From NCBI RefSeq assembly GCF_900996225.1, contig NZ_CAAJGL010000068.1:1-64000 (forward strand): 64,000 nucleotides of DNA. Reading direction: 5' to 3'. Source of the stretch: Paraburkholderia sp. BCC1884 (GTDB lineage Bacteria > Pseudomonadota > Gammaproteobacteria > Burkholderiales > Burkholderiaceae). Every line of letters starts with the position of its first letter. Position 1 is the stretch's first letter. Shown in pieces: positions 9,399 to 19,062 of the stretch. The notes below the pieces were generated by a model. It was not told the DNA's origin and did not search any database. It worked only from the letters and a program-made list of their open reading frames with translations. The translations under genes were made by a program, and so were the position numbers.

Positions 9399-12300
9399 TT
9401 AGTTGCCGAGGACGATGCCGATGCCGGCGCGGACGATGGTGCTATTGCCGCCCGAGGTGGACACGCCCAGGTTGTAGTTGATCGTGCCCTTCTCGTTCCA
9501 GCGCGACACGCCCAGACCAACGGCCTGGAAGCCACGATAGTTGGAGACACCCGCGTTCACCGTCGTGCGGCCCGGCAGATACGGCGTCACGATGTTCAGT
9601 GCCGATGCCGAAGCAATACCCTTGGCTGCGCTGCGATCCACGTTCTGGATGGATTGACTCATTCCACCCATGGCGTTGTTCAACTGATTCAGGTTGACCG
9701 CATCGGTGCCTTGCGTACCGGCCGCGACGTTGGTGATCTGACGCTCCGCTCCGGCAGAACCCACCGAGACCGAGTTGTCGCGATCCGTCGTCGAATTCGC
9801 ACCCAGCGCGACCGCATTGGTATTCGGAGCCGAAGCGCCCGCTCCCATCGCAACCGAGTTGTCGCCCGAGGTCACCGTGTCCTTACCGATTGCAATCGAG
9901 GTCGCACCGGTTGCCGCAGCACCGTTGCCGATCGCAATCGAATCCGAACCGGAAGCGACCGCCGCCGTACCGCCGTCAGCCGGCACGTTGATGTTGACGA
10001 AGGTCGTGTTGCCCGCCCCGCCGCCCGCCAGATTGTTCACCTGGCTTTGCAGGCTCGAGAACTGCGAGTAGTTGACCGCGTCGGTCGCGGTCGAACCCGC
10101 GGCGACGTTGGTCAACGTCACCGGCGTCGAGGAACCCGCGCCGCCCAGGGTGACCCTGGACTTCGTCGAATCGTCGTAGGCCACTGCGTTCGCCGTACCA
10201 CCGCCGCTGCCCGCGTTGTCCGCAACGTACTTCTGCATCTGGCCGAAGTTGACCGCGTCGGTCAGGTCGGTTGCGCTGGCCACGTTCTTCAGCTGGGTCG
10301 GCGCACCGCCCGCGTTGAAGGTCACCGTACCCTTGGTCGAGTCGTCGTACGCAATGAACGAGTTCGTCACATTGCCGGACGGATCGACGTTGAGACCGGC
10401 TTCCTTCAGTTGCCGGAGGTTCACTGCATCGCCATCGGCCTTTGCGTCAGCCACGTTCGACAGTTGCACCGGCACCGACGAGTCCGCGCCGCCAAGCGTG
10501 AGCTTGTTGTGCAACGACGAGTCGTACACGACACCGTTTGTCGAACCGGTTGTCGCCTTCGCGTCCACCGCGGCCAGTGCCGAGCCGACGTCGTTGAAGG
10601 TGTTGCCGTCGAGCGTGTAGGTCGGCTTGGAGAGCTTGCCATCCGTACCGACCGTGGTATTGCCGCCCAGCGCCGTTGCAGCGCTGGTCATTGCGCCATA
10701 GAGCTGCGAACCGTTGATTGCATCACGGCTGCTCGACGTCACCTGGCCCACGGCGACGTTTGTCAGGATCACCGGTACCGTCGAACCGGCGCCACCGAGG
10801 GTTACTTTGCTCTTCAGACTGTCGTCATACGCAACGAATGCACCCGTCACGTTGCCGCTGCTGTCGATGTTCGCGCCCATGGCCTTCAACTGCTGCACGT
10901 TCACCGCGTCGTTGTTGGCCTTGCCGTCAGCCACATTGGCCAACGTAACCGGCACGGTCGACTTGGCGCCGCCCAGCGTCAACTGGTCGTGTGCCGAGGT
11001 GTCGTACACCACGGCATCCGCCGAGCCACCGCCGCTCGCCATCGCAGCGACCGCGCTCAACGCGGAACCCACATCGCTGTAGGTGCCGGTGCCGAGCGTA
11101 TAAGTCGGCTTCGACAACTTGCCGTCCGTACCGACCGCCGAGTTGCCACCCAGCGCTGCGGCCACCGAGCTTGCCGTGTTGAAGAGTTGCGTGCCGTTCA
11201 CCGCGTCGCTGCTGCTGGACGTGATCTGCCCCGCTGCCACGTTCGTCAAACCGACCAGGTTGGTCGTGCCTTTACCGCCGAGCGTCAGCTTGTTGTGGGC
11301 CGAGGTGTCGTAAATCACCGCATCAGCCGAACCGCCACCCGCGACCGAAGCAATCGCCGCGTTCATCTGCGAAAGATTCACTGCATCGGTGTCTTGCGTG
11401 CCGGCTGCCACGTTGACGATCTGACGCTCTGCGCCGGCTGTACCCACTGAGATCGTATTGGCTCGATCCGACAGAGAGTTCGCACCCAGTGCCATTGACC
11501 CATCGGCCTTGGCATACGCGTTGGCTCCCAGCGCAACTCCATTCGCCGCGTTCGCGTCCACTTGCGCGGAGGTGCCCAGCGCCAATGCATTATTGGCCTC
11601 GGCGTTCGAGTTGTAACCAATCGCCACGGCGCTGTCTGCCTTTGCGCTGGTCGATGCACCCGAGCCAATCACGGTCGTGTTCGCCGACGCCGACACTGCG
11701 CCCGATCCCACCACTGTGCTGTAAGCCTGGAACGTGGACGCTGCGGTACCAACGGCAACCGAGGTATCACCCAATGCCGTTGCGCCCGGACCGATAGCCA
11801 TCGAGTCCTTGCCGGTCGCGGTTGCGGCCGGCAAACCAGGCGTGAGATTCGAGCTGACCGCGATGTAGCTCGTGACCGGCAGGGCATCGCCTAGCAGCGA
11901 TGCACCTTGCAGCATCGACTTCACGCCGCTTTCCTGTTGCGACAGTTCGGCCTTCAGACCAGTCGTCTGTTGGGTAAGCTGGTTTTGTAGCGCAGACAAC
12001 TGGCCAAAGGTAGCTGCGTCCGTTGCCAACGTACCATTCGCCACGTTCATGATCCGGCGCTCCGAACCCCGCGAGCCGACCGAAATCGTGTTCTCGACCG
12101 TTGCGACGGAATTCGATCCAAGCGCCACCGAATCGCCGAACTGCGAGCGTGAGCCTGCGCCGATCGCCAATGAATTCAGACCGCTGGCATAGGCACCGCC
12201 GCCGATCGCCACCGCTTCACCGCCGGACGCAATCGCAGCCGACGACCCGGACACCACCTTGATGTACTTGGTCGTCTCCGCGATGTTGTTGTTGATCGAG

Positions 12301-15300
12301 CTGACGCTCGAATCAATTGCGCCAAGCGCTGAACCAACGTCCGTGTAGGTGCCGCTCGACAGGGCGTAGCTTGGCTTCTTGATGCCGCCGTCAGCGTCGA
12401 CGCCAGCGCCGCCACCCAGTGCGTTTGCTACGGTGTTCGCCGTGTTGTACAGCTGCGCACCGTTGATCGCGTCCTTGCTGCTGGTCGTCACAGCGCCCGC
12501 TGCGAGGTTCGTGAGCGTGACAGGCAGGCCGGTTGCGCCACCCAACGTGATCTTGTCGTGGGCACTGGAGTCGTACATCACGGCATCAGCGGTTGACGAG
12601 CTTGCCGATTGCGTCACGGCAGCTTGCAACTGGCTCACGTTGACCGCATCGGTAGCTGCTGCGCCCGCGGCCACGTTGGTCAAGCGACGCTCCTTGCCCG
12701 CTGAACCTACCGAAACTTCACCCGCCGGCGTGATACCCGACAGCGTGCCGCTCGACAGCATGTAGGCGGGTGCAATCAGGTTCGTGGTGGTCGTGGAGTT
12801 CGCGCCCAGTGCGACCGAATTGCCGGCCGTCGCCTTGGCATTGCCGCCGATCGCCACCGCATCCGCACCGGTCGCCGACGAATCCGCCAGCGTCGAATTG
12901 GCGTGGAAGTACTTGATGCCTGCGCCGCTGCCGTTCGTGATGTTGTTCACCACGTTCGTCAGGTTCGTCACGTTGCCTGCAACGTTCGCCACGTTCTGAT
13001 TCGTCAAGTACAGCTGCGTACCGTTGACCGCGTCCGTGCTCGTTGCCGACAGCGTGCCCTCCGCCAGGCCCGAGATCTTCGTGCCGGTGGCGCCCTTCAG
13101 CGTGATTGCGCTCTTCGACGTGTCGTCGTACGAAACGAAGGCATTGGAGATATTGCCCGACGAGTCGATGTTTGCGCCCATCGCCTTCAGTTGCTCGACG
13201 TTCACTGCATCGTTGTTGGCCTTGCCGTCAGCGACGTTGGCGAGCGTCACGGGGGTGGTCGAACCCGTGCCGCCGAAAGTCACCTTGTCCTTCGACGTGC
13301 TGTCGTAGGCGACAAACGCGTTGGAGATGTTGCCCGACGAGTCGATGTTCGCGCCCATCGCCTTTAGTTGCTCGACGTTCACTGCATCGTTATTCAACTT
13401 GCCGTCAGCGACGTTGGCAAGCGTCACCGGTGTCGTCGAACCCGTGCCGCCCAGCGTGACCTTGGTATGCGAAGTCGTGTCATAGGCAACCGAATCCGAA
13501 CTGCTGCCCGTCGCGGCCGCTGCAACGAGAGCCGACCCGACGTCCGTATAGGTCTTGCCGCCAATCGTGAAGCTTGGCGCCTTGATCGTGCCGTCGCTGT
13601 TGACGCCCGTGCCGCCGCCAATGGCCGCCGTTACGCTCGACAGTTGCTTGACGTTGACTGCATCAGTATTCGCCGTACCAGCGGCTACGTTGATAACCTG
13701 ACGCTGCGACGTGCTGCTGCCCACCGAAATCGCGTTCGCGCGATCGGCAACCGAGTTGTAGCCGATGGCGACCGCGCCGGCGATGCCCGCATTCACCGTA
13801 GCATTCGAACCAATCGCCATCGAATTGCTTGCACCCGTCGCGACAAATGAGTTCGAACCGAGGGCAACGGATTCCGCCGCATTCGACTGACTGCCTGCGC
13901 CGAGAGCGAGTGCGTCAGTGTTTTGGGCATTGGCGTTGTAGCCAATCGCCACGGCATTGTTTGCCGAGCCGCTCGTGGAAGCGCCGGCGCCGATCACGGT
14001 AGTGTTCAACGACAACGCCGCAGCGGCTGTGCCGATTGCCGTCGAATTCGCGAGGGCCGTGCCCGATTGCGCGCCGATGGCAAGCGAACCCGCACCAAGC
14101 GCAGTCGCCACCGGACCGATTGCCATGGCGTCCTTGCTATTGTCGGTGCTGGTGCCGCTGCCTTGACCGGTCGTGACAAGCGTGGAGACCGCGATGTAGT
14201 TGGTAACAGGCGTGGCGCCCAGCAGGGTGCCGCCGCTCTGGAGCATCGACTTGACACCGTTCGTCTGCTGCGTGAGCTGGCTTTGCAAAGCGGTCAACTG
14301 AGCCACGGTGGCTGCGTCGGTACCGAGTTGGCCGTTCGCGACGTTCATGATGCGCCGCTCACTGCCTTTCGAACCTACCGAAATCGTATTCGCTACCGTT
14401 GCGACCGAATTTGAACCCAGTGCCACTGAATCAGCGAACTGGGCGCGCGAACCGAAGCCGAAAGCCATTGCATCCGCACCGCTTGCGTAGGCCCCGCCGC
14501 CAATCGCCACCGATTCACCGCCGGACGCGATCGCCGCAGAGGATCCCGACACCACCTTGATGTACTTGGTCGTATCAGCGATCGTGTTGTTCATCGAACT
14601 GATCGAGGAATCCAGCGAGCCTAGTGCCGAACCGACGTCGTTGAACGTGCCGCTCGACAAACCATAGGTCGGCTTCGTAACCTTGCCGCTGGCGTCCACG
14701 CTCGAACCGCCGCCGAGTGCCGCGGCCACTGAGCCTGCTGTGTTGTAGAGCTGCGAGCCGTTCACAGCGTCCGTGCTGGACGACGACACCGCGCCCGTCT
14801 TCACGTTGGTCAGTGCGACCGGGGTCGTTGCGCCGACACCGCCGAGGTTGACGGAGTTCTTGGCCGTGCTGTCATAAGCGACGAATGCGCCTGTCACGTG
14901 ACCGCTCGTGTCGATGCTCGCGCCCATCGCCTTCAACTGCTCGACGTTCACTGCGTCGTTGTTCGCTTTGCCATCTGCCACATTGGCGAGCGTCACCGGC
15001 GTTGCTGAAATCGTGCCACCGAACGTCACCTTGTCGTGTGCGGAGGTGTCGTACTTCACGCCGTCGGAGGAACCCGTGCCGGCCTTCGCATCGACTGCTG
15101 CCAGTGCTGCGCCGACGTCGGTGTAGGTGTTGCCATCCAGCGCGTAAGCGGGTTTGACGACCTTGCCCGTGGTGTCCACGCTTGAACCACCGCCGAGTGC
15201 TGCTGCAACGGAGTTAGCCGTGTTGTAAAGCTGCGAACCGTTCACAGCGTCTACGCTGGAGGACGACACCGCGCCTGCCTTCACGTTGGTCAGGGCAACC

Positions 15301-16640
15301 GGAGTCGTTGTACCGGCGCCACCGAGTGTGACGGAGTTCCTGGCGGTGCTGTCATAAGCGACGAATGCGCCTGTCACGTGGCCGCTCGTGTCGATGCTCG
15401 CGCCCATCGCCTTCAACTGCTCGACGTTCACTGCGTCGTTGCTTGCCTTGCCGTCGGCGACGTTGGCGAGCGTGACCGGCGAGCTTGCGCTCGTGCCGCC
15501 CAACGACACCTTGTTATGCGAGGTCGAGTCGTACAACACTGCGTCGACGCCGCCCGCGCTAGCGATCGCGGCATTCAACTGGTTCATGTTCACTGCGTCG
15601 GTACCCGCAGAACCGGCCGCGACGTTGATGATCTGCCGCTCGCTGCCCTGTGCGCCGACGGAAACCGAGTTGGTTCTTGCCGCAACCGAGTTGGCACCCA
15701 GCGCGACAGAATTGCTGACGAGCGCCGATGCCTTATTGCCAATCGCCACGCTGTTCGAATTGGCCGTCAATGCGCTGTCGCCAAGCGCGATCGAGTTGTC
15801 TCCGGCTGCGGAAGCGCCCGGACCAATGCCTATTGCTTCGGCGCCAGCTGCCGTCGAACCGGCTGCCGTCGAGTTGACGTGGAAATACTTGATGCGACCT
15901 GCGATCAGGTTGAAAGCGTCGCCGGCGTTGTTGTAGGAGAGGCTGCCGTCGTCGAACTTGTAGGTGGGGGGTGTGATGGAGCCATCGCCCGACACCGTCG
16001 CGCCGCCACCTATCGCCTGCGTAACTCCCTTAAGCTGGGATACGTTGACCGCGTCAGTATCAGCCGTACCGGCAGCCAGCTGATTGATCTGATTTCCGGA
16101 CATCAATACGTTATTCATCATGGTGACGCCGGCGGTAGCCTTCAGCCACAAATGCCCGTCAATCGAACCGATGACATAAGTATTATTATTATTCCACTCC
16201 GTGGAATTGTCTGTGAATAAACCAAATCCTTGATTGATGCCGAGCTGAGTGGACAACGTACATGTAGCGTTGCCATTAATCATCCCGTAGTGCGACCCAC
16301 ATGCCTCCATTCCAGCAGAACCGGAATCCCCATTTGCATATGTATAAGGAATATAAGGCGCCGGGACGTCAGCAGTTCCGTCATCTGCCGATGCAGCATA
16401 GCTGGACGACACGCCACCGAATACCCCGACCATCGACAGCGCGAGTAGGGCCGGCACCTTCATCCGTATCGCCCTCGCGGCAATGACTGGATGATTGACC
16501 GCACCGCTTTCGCCTACTAGATCTGCCGTCGTTGCAAGCTCGATACTCCGTGACGCTTTCCCCTTTGCCCTGGTCGTCTCAGCCGCGGCCACGTACGTAC
16601 CCGCCGACGCATTCCATACCGATTTGTATACCTTGTTCAT
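9399..16640 (-). CDS. Giant trimeric autotransporter adhesin (YadA/Hia-like, type Vc)
   Basis: The protein is about 2,413 residues. The N-terminus MNKVYKSVWNASAGTYVAAAE is a typical extended signal-peptide region, which is why the ATG at 16640 is preferred over the in-frame ATGs at 16685/16688. A hydrophobic signal core (VPALLALSMVGVFGG, ending SSYA) follows. A short Cys-containing domain (two Cys) precedes the passenger. The passenger is made of YadA head repeats (xAIGxxAxAxGxxSxALG), about 20 neck-like DAVNxxQL motifs and stalk segments, many duplicated. The last ~90 residues are the YadA membrane anchor, ending IVRAGIGIVLGN. It should form a trimeric surface fibre binding host or matrix. 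The downstream lipoprotein and the BvgA-like regulator are probable partners. Confidence 0.95.
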   Translation of the reverse strand: MNKVYKSVWNASAGTYVAAAETTRAKGKASRSIELATTADLVGESGAVNHPVIAARAIRMKVPALLALSMVGVFGGVSSSYAASADDGTADVPAPYIPYTYANGDSGSAGMEACGSHYGMINGNATCTLSTQLGINQGFGLFTDNSTEWNNNNTYVIGSIDGHLWLKATAGVTMMNNVLMSGNQINQLAAGTADTDAVNVSQLKGVTQAIGGGATVSGDGSITPPTYKFDDGSLSYNNAGDAFNLIAGRIKYFHVNSTAAGSTAAGAEAIGIGPGASAAGDNSIALGDSALTANSNSVAIGNKASALVSNSVALGANSVAARTNSVSVGAQGSERQIINVAAGSAGTDAVNMNQLNAAIASAGGVDAVLYDSTSHNKVSLGGTSASSPVTLANVADGKASNDAVNVEQLKAMGASIDTSGHVTGAFVAYDSTARNSVTLGGAGTTTPVALTNVKAGAVSSSSVDAVNGSQLYNTANSVAAALGGGSSVDTTGKVVKPAYALDGNTYTDVGAALAAVDAKAGTGSSDGVKYDTSAHDKVTFGGTISATPVTLANVADGKANNDAVNVEQLKAMGASIDTSGHVTGAFVAYDSTAKNSVNLGGVGATTPVALTNVKTGAVSSSSTDAVNGSQLYNTAGSVAAALGGGSSVDASGKVTKPTYGLSSGTFNDVGSALGSLDSSISSMNNTIADTTKYIKVVSGSSAAIASGGESVAIGGGAYASGADAMAFGFGSRAQFADSVALGSNSVATVANTISVGSKGSERRIMNVANGQLGTDAATVAQLTALQSQLTQQTNGVKSMLQSGGTLLGATPVTNYIAVSTLVTTGQGSGTSTDNSKDAMAIGPVATALGAGSLAIGAQSGTALANSTAIGTAAAALSLNTTVIGAGASTSGSANNAVAIGYNANAQNTDALALGAGSQSNAAESVALGSNSFVATGASNSMAIGSNATVNAGIAGAVAIGYNSVADRANAISVGSSTSQRQVINVAAGTANTDAVNVKQLSSVTAAIGGGTGVNSDGTIKAPSFTIGGKTYTDVGSALVAAAATGSSSDSVAYDTTSHTKVTLGGTGSTTPVTLANVADGKLNNDAVNVEQLKAMGANIDSSGNISNAFVAYDSTSKDKVTFGGTGSTTPVTLANVADGKANNDAVNVEQLKAMGANIDSSGNISNAFVSYDDTSKSAITLKGATGTKISGLAEGTLSATSTDAVNGTQLYLTNQNVANVAGNVTNLTNVVNNITNGSGAGIKYFHANSTLADSSATGADAVAIGGNAKATAGNSVALGANSTTTTNLIAPAYMLSSGTLSGITPAGEVSVGSAGKERRLTNVAAGAAATDAVNVSQLQAAVTQSASSSTADAVMYDSSAHDKITLGGATGLPVTLTNLAAGAVTTSSKDAINGAQLYNTANTVANALGGGAGVDADGGIKKPSYALSSGTYTDVGSALGAIDSSVSSINNNIAETTKYIKVVSGSSAAIASGGEAVAIGGGAYASGLNSLAIGAGSRSQFGDSVALGSNSVATVENTISVGSRGSERRIMNVANGTLATDAATFGQLSALQNQLTQQTTGLKAELSQQESGVKSMLQGASLLGDALPVTSYIAVSSNLTPGLPAATATGKDSMAIGPGATALGDTSVAVGTAASTFQAYSTVVGSGAVSASANTTVIGSGASTSAKADSAVAIGYNSNAEANNALALGTSAQVDANAANGVALGANAYAKADGSMALGANSLSDRANTISVGTAGAERQIVNVAAGTQDTDAVNLSQMNAAIASVAGGGSADAVIYDTSAHNKLTLGGKGTTNLVGLTNVAAGQITSSSSDAVNGTQLFNTASSVAAALGGNSAVGTDGKLSKPTYTLGTGTYSDVGSALSAVAAMASGGGSADAVVYDTSAHDQLTLGGAKSTVPVTLANVADGKANNDAVNVQQLKAMGANIDSSGNVTGAFVAYDDSLKSKVTLGGAGSTVPVILTNVAVGQVTSSSRDAINGSQLYGAMTSAATALGGNTTVGTDGKLSKPTYTLDGNTFNDVGSALAAVDAKATTGSTNGVVYDSSLHNKLTLGGADSSVPVQLSNVADAKADGDAVNLRQLKEAGLNVDPSGNVTNSFIAYDDSTKGTVTFNAGGAPTQLKNVASATDLTDAVNFGQMQKYVADNAGSGGGTANAVAYDDSTKSRVTLGGAGSSTPVTLTNVAAGSTATDAVNYSQFSSLQSQVNNLAGGGAGNTTFVNINVPADGGTAAVASGSDSIAIGNGAAATGATSIAIGKDTVTSGDNSVAMGAGASAPNTNAVALGANSTTDRDNSVSVGSAGAERQITNVAAGTQGTDAVNLNQLNNAMGGMSQSIQNVDRSAAKGIASASALNIVTPYLPGRTTVNAGVSNYRGFQAVGLGVSRWNEKGTINYNLGVSTSGGNSTIVRAGIGIVLGN
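13144..13235 (-). repeat. 177-bp tandem repeat unit A within the adhesin gene, copy 1
   Basis: This segment is near-identical to the one 177 bp further on (13321-13412). The unit encodes a 59-residue head/neck module (NIDSSGNISNAFVxYD ... VEQLKAMGA) repeated back to back, so repeat-number change by recombination is possible. Confidence 0.75.
13321..13412 (-). repeat. 177-bp tandem repeat unit A within the adhesin gene, copy 2
   Basis: Second copy of the 59-residue module. It differs from the first copy mainly at third codon positions. Confidence 0.75.
14881..14960 (-). repeat. 480-bp-period direct repeat within the adhesin gene, copy 1
   Basis: These 80 bases match 15361-15440 with one difference. 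The surrounding ~250 bp align in the same register with more changes, so the unit is a 160-residue module (…ASIDTSGHVTGAFVAYDST…) duplicated in tandem. Confidence 0.8.
15361..15440 (-). repeat. 480-bp-period direct repeat within the adhesin gene, copy 2
   Basis: Partner of 14881-14960, exactly 480 bp away. Near identity over 80 bases suggests a recent duplication or gene conversion. Confidence 0.8.
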
Positions 16641-17233
16641 TCCTCTCGCATTCCCCAAAAAAAGCAAGCGAACCTGCTTACACATCAATTTGTGAACCGT
16701 GACTGAAGATCGTCAAAAATCCGGTCTTTTAATCCGGTTTTCGAAACAGCCTTTTCACGCGTCGCAAATTTAACTGTCTCGCTCATCTCTTAAAATACGA
16801 TCGAGATCGAATGTGTGTAGGAATAACTCCGAGACTCTGTCGGAATAAACGAAAGCGCCAGCATTTATGGGGTGTTGCGCATGGATATTTTTTATTTTTC
16901 CAATAATTACATATTGTTTACCAAGCCACTACCTCCCCATGGCAATGGGCCGCCGGCTCCAGATTCAAGCCAGCAAAACCAGGCCCAGCCGACACGTACA
17001 GCCAATCAACAGGCAAACGACCCAAAATTAATACTTCAGAAAATCACCTTACCCCCTAGGAAATTTCGCCCGCCATTGTCGACGTCATTATTCATATACT
17101 GCGACGCTGTGTGATCTTCCGCGTTTGTCGATTATTTATCTGAAGGTACACATATTTAAATAACACTTAAACCAGAAAATCCATGCAATGCAAAACCAAC
17201 TTCCCGGACACTTTTAAATCTATTTTTCCAACG
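16641..17233. promoter_or_regulatory. AT-rich divergent intergenic region between the adhesin and Tad operons
   Basis: About 590 bases with no convincing gene separate the minus-strand adhesin from the plus-strand pilin. The region is much richer in A/T than its neighbours, which is typical of a regulated or silenced promoter region. Features seen are an RcsB/BvgA-like inverted heptad at 16818-16831 (TAGGAAT-AACTCCG) and another at 17057-17070 (TAGGAAA-TTTCGCC). Long A/T runs occur around 16880-16915 and 17140-17165. An 80-codon frame at 16872-17114 has no ribosome site or recognisable protein character. Both operons probably start here. Confidence 0.6.
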
Positions 17234-17515
17234 ATGAAAATCTCTCAAATCGACCTCAAAAATAAGCAACGCGGCCAGGGCATGACCGAGTACATCATCA
17301 TCGTCGCGCTGATCGCCGTTTCGGCAATCGGCGTCTATTCGCTGTTCGGTCAGACCTTGCGTAACCAGACCGCCGGTCTCGCCGTCGAAATGTCCGGCAA
17401 AGACGCACAGAGCAATATCCAGACGTCGCAGCAGAACGCCGCTACCGCCACGACGAACGCGAACAAGACCAAGAACATGGGTACGTATAACGACAGCAAT
17501 AACGTCGGTAACTGA
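17234..17515 (+). CDS. flp: Flp-type (type IVb) major prepilin
   Basis: This small prepilin has 93 residues from the ATG at 17234; an earlier in-frame ATG at 17183 would add 17. The leader MKISQIDLKNKQRG is followed by a prepilin peptidase site G|QGMTEY with Glu at +5 and Tyr at +6, the Flp hallmark. A hydrophobic helix (IIIVALIAVSAIGVYSLFG) and a Gln/Asn/Thr-rich tail complete it. Neither start has a good Shine-Dalgarno; the shorter leader fits the family. It is first in the Tad operon and probably the main fibre subunit. Confidence 0.88.
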   Translation: MKISQIDLKNKQRGQGMTEYIIIVALIAVSAIGVYSLFGQTLRNQTAGLAVEMSGKDAQSNIQTSQQNAATATTNANKTKNMGTYNDSNNVGN

Positions 17516-17539
17516 TCGCTTCGTATACGGATAAGCATC

Positions 17540-19060
17540 ATGAAACGCTCTGCCCTCACGGGCAGGGGCAGGGTCGCCGGCGCTAGCGGGCAGGCGCTGG
17601 TCCCTGCACTTCTGTTTCTGCTGATCGGATGTATCGGCCTATATGTGGCGTTCAACTCGTTCCAGATGACGAGCGCCAAAATCAAACTGCAGAACACCGC
17701 CGACGCCGCCGCGTATAGCGCGGCCGTGCTGCAGGCCCGCGACTACAACTTCTCCGCGTACACGAATCGCGCAATGGTGGCCAATCAGGTCACGGCAGCC
17801 CAGATCGTGGCGCTGAAATCGTGGATCGACGATCTCGATGCAACCTATAGCCACTCGGACCTCGACGAGGTGGTCAGTGCATTTGCGGATCACGCCGACC
17901 AATGGAACGCTCCGAAGCGCCAAGGCAAAATCGATATCGCGCCGTTACGCGCAACCCTGGACGCGTTACTGCCCGGCGTAGCAACCGGCGTCGGCTCGAT
18001 CATTCGGGCGCTCAGCGTCGCCCAGGCCAGCTATCACACTGCGGTGTTCACATCCGTGCCGGATACGGCCGACGCGATCGCGCGACAAAATCAACCCGAC
18101 ACGCACGTCACGGCCGGTTACTTCACGAGCACCCGCAACGGCACGCAGCTCGCCGCATGGCGGTCCTATACCACCACGATCACGCCAGCAGGCACTGCGG
18201 GCCCCGACGATTTCGCCGACGTGGTGACAGACCCGGCCACACTCGACAACTTCGTCAAAAATCGCGATTCGACGCGAAGCGTGGCGCCGAACTATCAGCA
18301 ACTCAACGACACCGCGAATACCTTCTGCAAGCCGAGCGGCACGATCACCGTCAATGTGACGCACGACGGCGGCACACAACTGCGTAGCGACAAAACCGGC
18401 TGGGAATCAATCGACGCAAGCACCGCGCATGTGACGATCAGTTGCGTCGGCCCGATGGATACCGAAGCTGGTTTCGGCGGCAGCGCAAACGGCAATGTCG
18501 CGAACTTCATGACCCATCCCCCGTTCGCAGCCTGGCAAGACTGGGAAGGTTACGGCGGCTACTTCAACTTCGGTTACAAGGGCAGTTCGACGCCCGGCTG
18601 GCAAGTTCCGGACGCCATGGCGGAGCAATTCAGAGTCGGCCCCGGCACGCCCCTCGATCCCACCAACGGCGGCCTGCTGCCCTACCAGAACACCGTCGGC
18701 ACACCGGTCATCGCAGCGGCTCCGCGTATCACGATCGAAGTGGAGCGACTCGACAACACCCTCGTCAAAACGAAAAACCTTGCTGGCGGTGGCCGCCTCG
18801 AGGTCGACTTCAACGGTGCCGGCCAGGCGATGCGCGCTTTGTCGAGTGCCAACGCTTACTTTGCGCGCCCCCAGGAAAGCGCAACGGCTTCACTTGCAGG
18901 CTCGTTGCTGCATGCGAGCCAATGGGCCCGCGACGACGGACAGTCCGAGTACCCCAGTCTGTTTAGCCCTTATTGGCAAGCCACGCTTGCGCCGGTCAGC
19001 GCCAGCGAACGCAATTCCGCGATGGCATCGCAGATCTCCACGAACAGTCCGGTGCGCTAG
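17540..19060 (+). CDS. tadG: TadG-like pilus-associated protein with prepilin-like N-terminus
   Basis: This 506-residue protein has an N-terminal leader ending SG|QALVPALLFLLIGCIGLYVAF: the G|QA signature shared with the other pilins here, but with Pro instead of Glu at +5. The phrase MTSAKIKLQNTADAAAYSAAVLQARDYN just after the helix is characteristic of TadG/Tad-like N-terminal regions. The remaining ~430 residues form a large periplasmic or extracellular domain. TadG-type proteins are thought to act with TadE/F pseudopilins at the base or tip of the pilus. It is 24 bp after flp and 2 bp before the next gene. Confidence 0.8.
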   Translation: MKRSALTGRGRVAGASGQALVPALLFLLIGCIGLYVAFNSFQMTSAKIKLQNTADAAAYSAAVLQARDYNFSAYTNRAMVANQVTAAQIVALKSWIDDLDATYSHSDLDEVVSAFADHADQWNAPKRQGKIDIAPLRATLDALLPGVATGVGSIIRALSVAQASYHTAVFTSVPDTADAIARQNQPDTHVTAGYFTSTRNGTQLAAWRSYTTTITPAGTAGPDDFADVVTDPATLDNFVKNRDSTRSVAPNYQQLNDTANTFCKPSGTITVNVTHDGGTQLRSDKTGWESIDASTAHVTISCVGPMDTEAGFGGSANGNVANFMTHPPFAAWQDWEGYGGYFNFGYKGSSTPGWQVPDAMAEQFRVGPGTPLDPTNGGLLPYQNTVGTPVIAAAPRITIEVERLDNTLVKTKNLAGGGRLEVDFNGAGQAMRALSSANAYFARPQESATASLAGSLLHASQWARDDGQSEYPSLFSPYWQATLAPVSASERNSAMASQISTNSPVR

Positions 19061-19062
19061 CG

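Noticed and set aside
9303..11450. Plus-strand open frame of 715 codons opposite the adhesin
   Set aside because: It is an antisense shadow of the repetitive, GC-biased adhesin gene, with an Arg/His-rich composition and no domain.
9399..16640. Possible CRISPR-like or satellite array from regularly spaced short repeats
   Set aside because: The repeats follow the protein head/neck motif pattern in one reading frame and vary at third codon positions, so they are coding repeats.
16872..17114. 80-codon frame in the AT-rich intergenic region
   Set aside because: It has no ribosome site, contains Pro/Gln-rich nonsense-like sequence and lies across the expected promoter region.
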